NCBI GenBank assembly: GCA_014859985.1
Contig: JACZKN010000464.1
Span: 1-9,077 of the forward strand
Direction: 5' to 3'
Source of the DNA: Candidatus Krumholzibacteriia bacterium
GTDB lineage: Bacteria; Krumholzibacteriota; Krumholzibacteriia; LZORAL124-64-63
DNA: 9,077 nt
Position numbers and translations under genes: made by a program. The notes beneath the pieces are model-generated. The model ran no database searches, was not told where the DNA came from, and saw only the letters and a program-made list of their open reading frames with translations. Positions within the stretch are counted from its first letter, which is position 1. The number at the start of each line of letters is the position of its first letter. Below, in pieces: positions 7,447 through 9,077 of this stretch.

Positions 7447-7460
7447 GGGTGAGGGGGCTC

Positions 7461-7481
7461 AGCGCTTCGGCGCTTCGCGCC
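7461..7481. other. Small hairpins with a UUCG tetraloop in the middle of the inverted repeat
   Basis: AGCGC (7461-7465) pairs with GCGCT (7470-7474) around a TTCG loop, the C(UUCG)G form known to be very stable in RNA. An overlapping alternative pairs GGCGC (7469-7473) with GCGCC (7477-7481). The two cannot form together. Confidence 0.55.
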
Positions 7482-7486
7482 TCGCT

Positions 7487-7508
7487 CGGCGCGCCTTGCG
7501 GCGCGCCG
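7487..7508. other. Perfect 9-bp GC hairpin in the middle of the inverted repeat
   Basis: CGGCGCGCC (7487-7495) is followed by a TTGC loop and its exact reverse complement GGCGCGCCG (7500-7508). No T-run follows on either strand, so it does not look like an intrinsic terminator. It contains two copies of the 8-bp palindrome GGCGCGCC. Confidence 0.7.
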
Positions 7509-7524
7509 ATTCGCCCCCGCACCC

Positions 7525-7551
7525 TTGACCATCTCCCCACCCGGCTACTTT
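7525..7551 (+). promoter_or_regulatory. Mirror promoter-like hexamers in the right arm
   Basis: Because the arms are inverted copies, the plus strand of the right arm also carries TTGACC (7525-7530), followed after 15 nt by TACTTT (7546-7551). It points rightwards, against the minus-strand secreted protein gene, where no convincing plus-strand gene exists. It may be a by-product of the duplication or drive antisense RNA. Confidence 0.2.
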
Positions 7552-7559
7552 GTGAAGAG

Positions 7560-7693
7560 GTGCGGGAAGGAATCCGTGGTTACTGGGGGGTCCTTGCTCC
7601 ACTGCCGAGAGGGGGTGGCGGGAACGGATATCGATGTAACTTACTGATATGGCTGTGTTTGGGGTGGTAGCGCCCCCCGGGGGAAAGGGTCAT
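7560..7693. other. Non-coding gap with an AT-rich patch
   Basis: This stretch lies between the inverted repeat and the stop of the secreted protein gene. It holds no convincing gene. A patch at 7627-7650 is clearly richer in A+T than the surroundings and carries GATAT at both ends; it could hold a promoter for the leftward operon, but no clear hexamer pair is seen. A CCCCCGGGGG palindrome lies just beyond the secreted gene's stop without a T-run, so a terminator cannot be claimed. Confidence 0.35.
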
Positions 7694-8986
7694 CTAGAAG
7701 CGCAAACGCGACCATCGCACCTCCCAGCTTCGGGTATCGCGTTCGTTCCGTGGCGGCGTCCACTCCAGGATCTCGATGCGCCTTGAGGAGCCTTCACCCG
7801 TCCATTCGTACCAGACCCGCGCGGCGCCATGGGCATCGAAGCAGGCCGCGACCGGGAGGAAGTGCGTCCGGACCGTGTCGCTCCACTCGATGGCGAGCGT
7901 GCGGTAGTTGGGGCCGTCCGCTTGTCGGGCCGCCTTCCCCGGCCTGGCGCAACTTGCCAATGACACCAAGGTCAGATCTCCCGAAGACTCCCAACCGCCT
8001 CGCGGACCGAATACCGCTGGGATCCAATCGACCGTTGCCGCCAGCGTATCCACGCCGGACAGAGTCAGCCCGTCCAACAGGAGGAATCGGCCGCGGTGGT
8101 TTGGGTCCTGCAGCCACATCAAGAGACGACGCCCGCCCGGTTCGGGGAAGAAGAGCGCCTCGTAGCCTGCGAACTCCCGCGTTCCTGTCGGCTCACCCGA
8201 GTGGAAATCGACGGCCACCACGGTGAACGGCTCGAAGTCGCACTGCCAGGCGAACCACGCCGTGTCGCCGCCGATGACCCCGCCTCGATCGCGCATCCGG
8301 CAAGCTCCGCCCGCAACGGGCATCACCTTCGACCACACGGGATCGGGAGTCGCGAAATCGCGGCGCACGACGCTCAAGAAATCACCTGCGAGCGTCCACT
8401 CGACCGCGGCAGGCCGATCCCCGACGATATTCAAGGAATACCCGGCTTGCAGTGCCTCGCCCCGCCGGCGCGGAAAGTCGAGATCGTGCGGCAGCGACAG
8501 TTGCCGGGGGATCCCCCACCGGTGATCGACAGGAACGAAGCCTATCGTCGAATCGCCTGGCATGGGCAGGAACCTGGCATCCTCCAGGGCCGGCTCCGCG
8601 GGGTGATACCAGAGCCTCTCGCCACCCGCGGAGAACCCGAACAGCTCAGGCGACGATTCCGACCGCCCCACGGCCACGACCGCTGTCTGCGATCCCGCCA
8701 GCCACTGGATCTCCGCTATATAGTAGAAATCCCGCAGCAGGACGACGGGATCGTCGTTCCGGGCGATTTCCCCGCAGAACCTGAGGATGACGCCTTCGTC
8801 GGTCACCCTGGCCAGCAGGTACCGATCGTCGCCGATCGCGGTCATGACCCGGCCCGTTGTCCTCTCGCGCGCGGTGGCGATATTCAAAGGGTTGCAGATG
8901 ACGATTATGGCCACAAGGATGGCACCGTATCCCGGCAGCTTCCTGTTCGTTCCAATGCCTGGTTGCATCTGCGCGAACAACCGCAT
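7694..8986 (-). CDS. Secreted protein of unknown function
   Basis: A 430-aa protein not recognised as any family. The N-terminus has basic residues followed by a hydrophobic stretch at about 20-36 (YGAILVAIIVIC) and an ATA-RE site at 37-41, so export with cleavage near residue 39 is likely. The Cys in the hydrophobic stretch is not in a good lipobox. The rest alternates short hydrophobic strands with Gly/Asp/Pro turns and has many Trp and Phe residues, which suggests an all-beta, perhaps propeller-like fold; this is an impression, not a domain match. Several spaced cysteines could form disulphides in the periplasm. The start at 8986 is preferred over an in-frame TTG at 9001 because AGGGAGGA lies just upstream. 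G+C content appears lower than in the sucrose operon. It precedes the operon on the same strand, separated by the inverted repeat, and nothing ties it to sucrose. Confidence 0.75.
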   Translation of the reverse strand: MRLFAQMQPGIGTNRKLPGYGAILVAIIVICNPLNIATARERTTGRVMTAIGDDRYLLARVTDEGVILRFCGEIARNDDPVVLLRDFYYIAEIQWLAGSQTAVVAVGRSESSPELFGFSAGGERLWYHPAEPALEDARFLPMPGDSTIGFVPVDHRWGIPRQLSLPHDLDFPRRRGEALQAGYSLNIVGDRPAAVEWTLAGDFLSVVRRDFATPDPVWSKVMPVAGGACRMRDRGGVIGGDTAWFAWQCDFEPFTVVAVDFHSGEPTGTREFAGYEALFFPEPGGRRLLMWLQDPNHRGRFLLLDGLTLSGVDTLAATVDWIPAVFGPRGGWESSGDLTLVSLASCARPGKAARQADGPNYRTLAIEWSDTVRTHFLPVAACFDAHGAARVWYEWTGEGSSRRIEILEWTPPRNERDTRSWEVRWSRLRF

Positions 8987-8990
8987 TCGG

Positions 8991-9000
8991 TCCTCCCTCA
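8991..9000 (-). promoter_or_regulatory. Ribosome binding site of the secreted protein gene
   Basis: The minus strand reads TGAGGGAGGA followed by CCGA and the ATG at 8986. It supports that ATG and argues against the upstream TTG, which would lie at the edge of this site. Confidence 0.65.
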
Positions 9001-9020
9001 ACTCTGCCTCTGCGCCCCGC

Positions 9021-9077
9021 TCACTCCACCCTCCCCTGAAGATACCACCGCCCCCCCGAGAAGTAGACCCACAGGAT
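9021..9077 (-). CDS. Possible C-terminal end of an upstream gene (cut by window edge)
   Basis: Reading leftwards from the right edge, one frame gives 18 codons (ILWVYFSGGRWYLQGRVE) and then TGA at 9021-9023, 34 bp before the start of the secreted protein gene. The aromatic, mixed composition looks more protein-like than the other two frames, and the spacing suits a gene in the same transcript. With so few codons it could be chance, and no family can be named. Confidence 0.35.
   Translation of the reverse strand: MLWVYFSGGRWYLQGRVE

Larger units (their letters stand above)
7411..7559. repeat. Long imperfect inverted repeat next to the operon start
   Basis: The left arm (7411-7458) and right arm (7513-7559) are inverted copies, with three mismatches and one gap over about 48 bp. 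They include a perfect 24-bp core (7428-7451 with 7520-7543). The 54-bp middle contains further palindromes. The left end touches the ATG of sucrose-phosphate synthase, and weak similarity continues about ten bases beyond both ends (GAAGAG-RTGCGRRAAG on each strand). No direct repeat is visible at the flanks and there is no transposase. Possible readings are a miniature inverted-repeat element, a large leader hairpin, or an inverted duplication of the operon's own 5' region. Confidence 0.9.

Noticed and set aside
7411..7559. CRISPR array or intrinsic terminator.
   Set aside because: Only one inverted pair is present with no regularly spaced direct repeats, and no T-run follows the stem on either strand.
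7411..7559. Insertion sequence with terminal inverted repeats.
   Set aside because: No transposase fits in the 54-bp centre and no target-site duplication is visible at the ends; a non-autonomous element remains possible.
7560..7670. A 36-codon plus-strand frame starting at the GTG next to the right arm.
   Set aside because: Glycine-rich, no recognisable motif, and it would run head-on into the secreted protein gene; best seen as a relic or chance.

Overview
This is a GC-rich window of about two thirds G+C by eye. Its core is a tightly packed minus-strand operon for making and breaking down sucrose. The sequence looks like a high-GC, probably Gram-negative bacterium: long gap-free ORFs, Shine-Dalgarno sites, ATGA stop/start overlaps, and one gene with a Sec-type signal peptide. 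Nothing fixes the phylum. Operons of this kind are known from methanotrophs, nitrifiers and other mostly proteobacterial or uncultured lineages, but the sequence alone does not decide.

Layout from left to right. Positions 3-236 (+) hold the C-terminal part of an HNH endonuclease-like gene cut by the window edge. A 71-bp convergent gap with two small hairpins follows. Positions 308-976 (-) encode a 222-aa protein with the Asp/His/Glu...Cys layout of permuted papain-like (YiiX/NlpC-P60-type) enzymes, preceded by a very strong ribosome binding site. Positions 1102-7410 (-) are the sucrose operon, transcribed right to left: sucrose-phosphate synthase (5263-7410), sucrose-phosphate phosphatase (4433-5266), PfkB-type fructokinase (3546-4436) and sucrose synthase (1102-3546). 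Each junction is a 4-nt ATGA overlap, or an ATGATG variant at the last one. A long imperfect inverted repeat (7411-7559) ends exactly at the proposed sucrose-phosphate synthase start codon. A 134-bp non-coding gap follows, then a secreted protein of unknown function (7694-8986, -). The right edge may hold the last codons of one more minus-strand gene (9021-9077).

How the genes fit together: the synthase joins NDP-glucose to fructose 6-phosphate. The phosphatase removes the phosphate to give sucrose. Sucrose synthase reversibly cleaves sucrose with a nucleoside diphosphate to NDP-glucose and fructose. Fructokinase returns the fructose to fructose 6-phosphate. The operon therefore encodes a closed cycle that could serve sucrose as a compatible solute or as a route to NDP-glucose and glycogen.

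Four things deserve a second look: the inverted repeat abutting the operon start, with promoter-like hexamers in both arms; a phosphatase-like domain on the sucrose-phosphate synthase that has lost conserved catalytic positions while an intact stand-alone phosphatase lies directly downstream; loss of the plant 'QN' nucleotide-selectivity residues in sucrose synthase; and complete reliance on stop/start overlaps through the operon.
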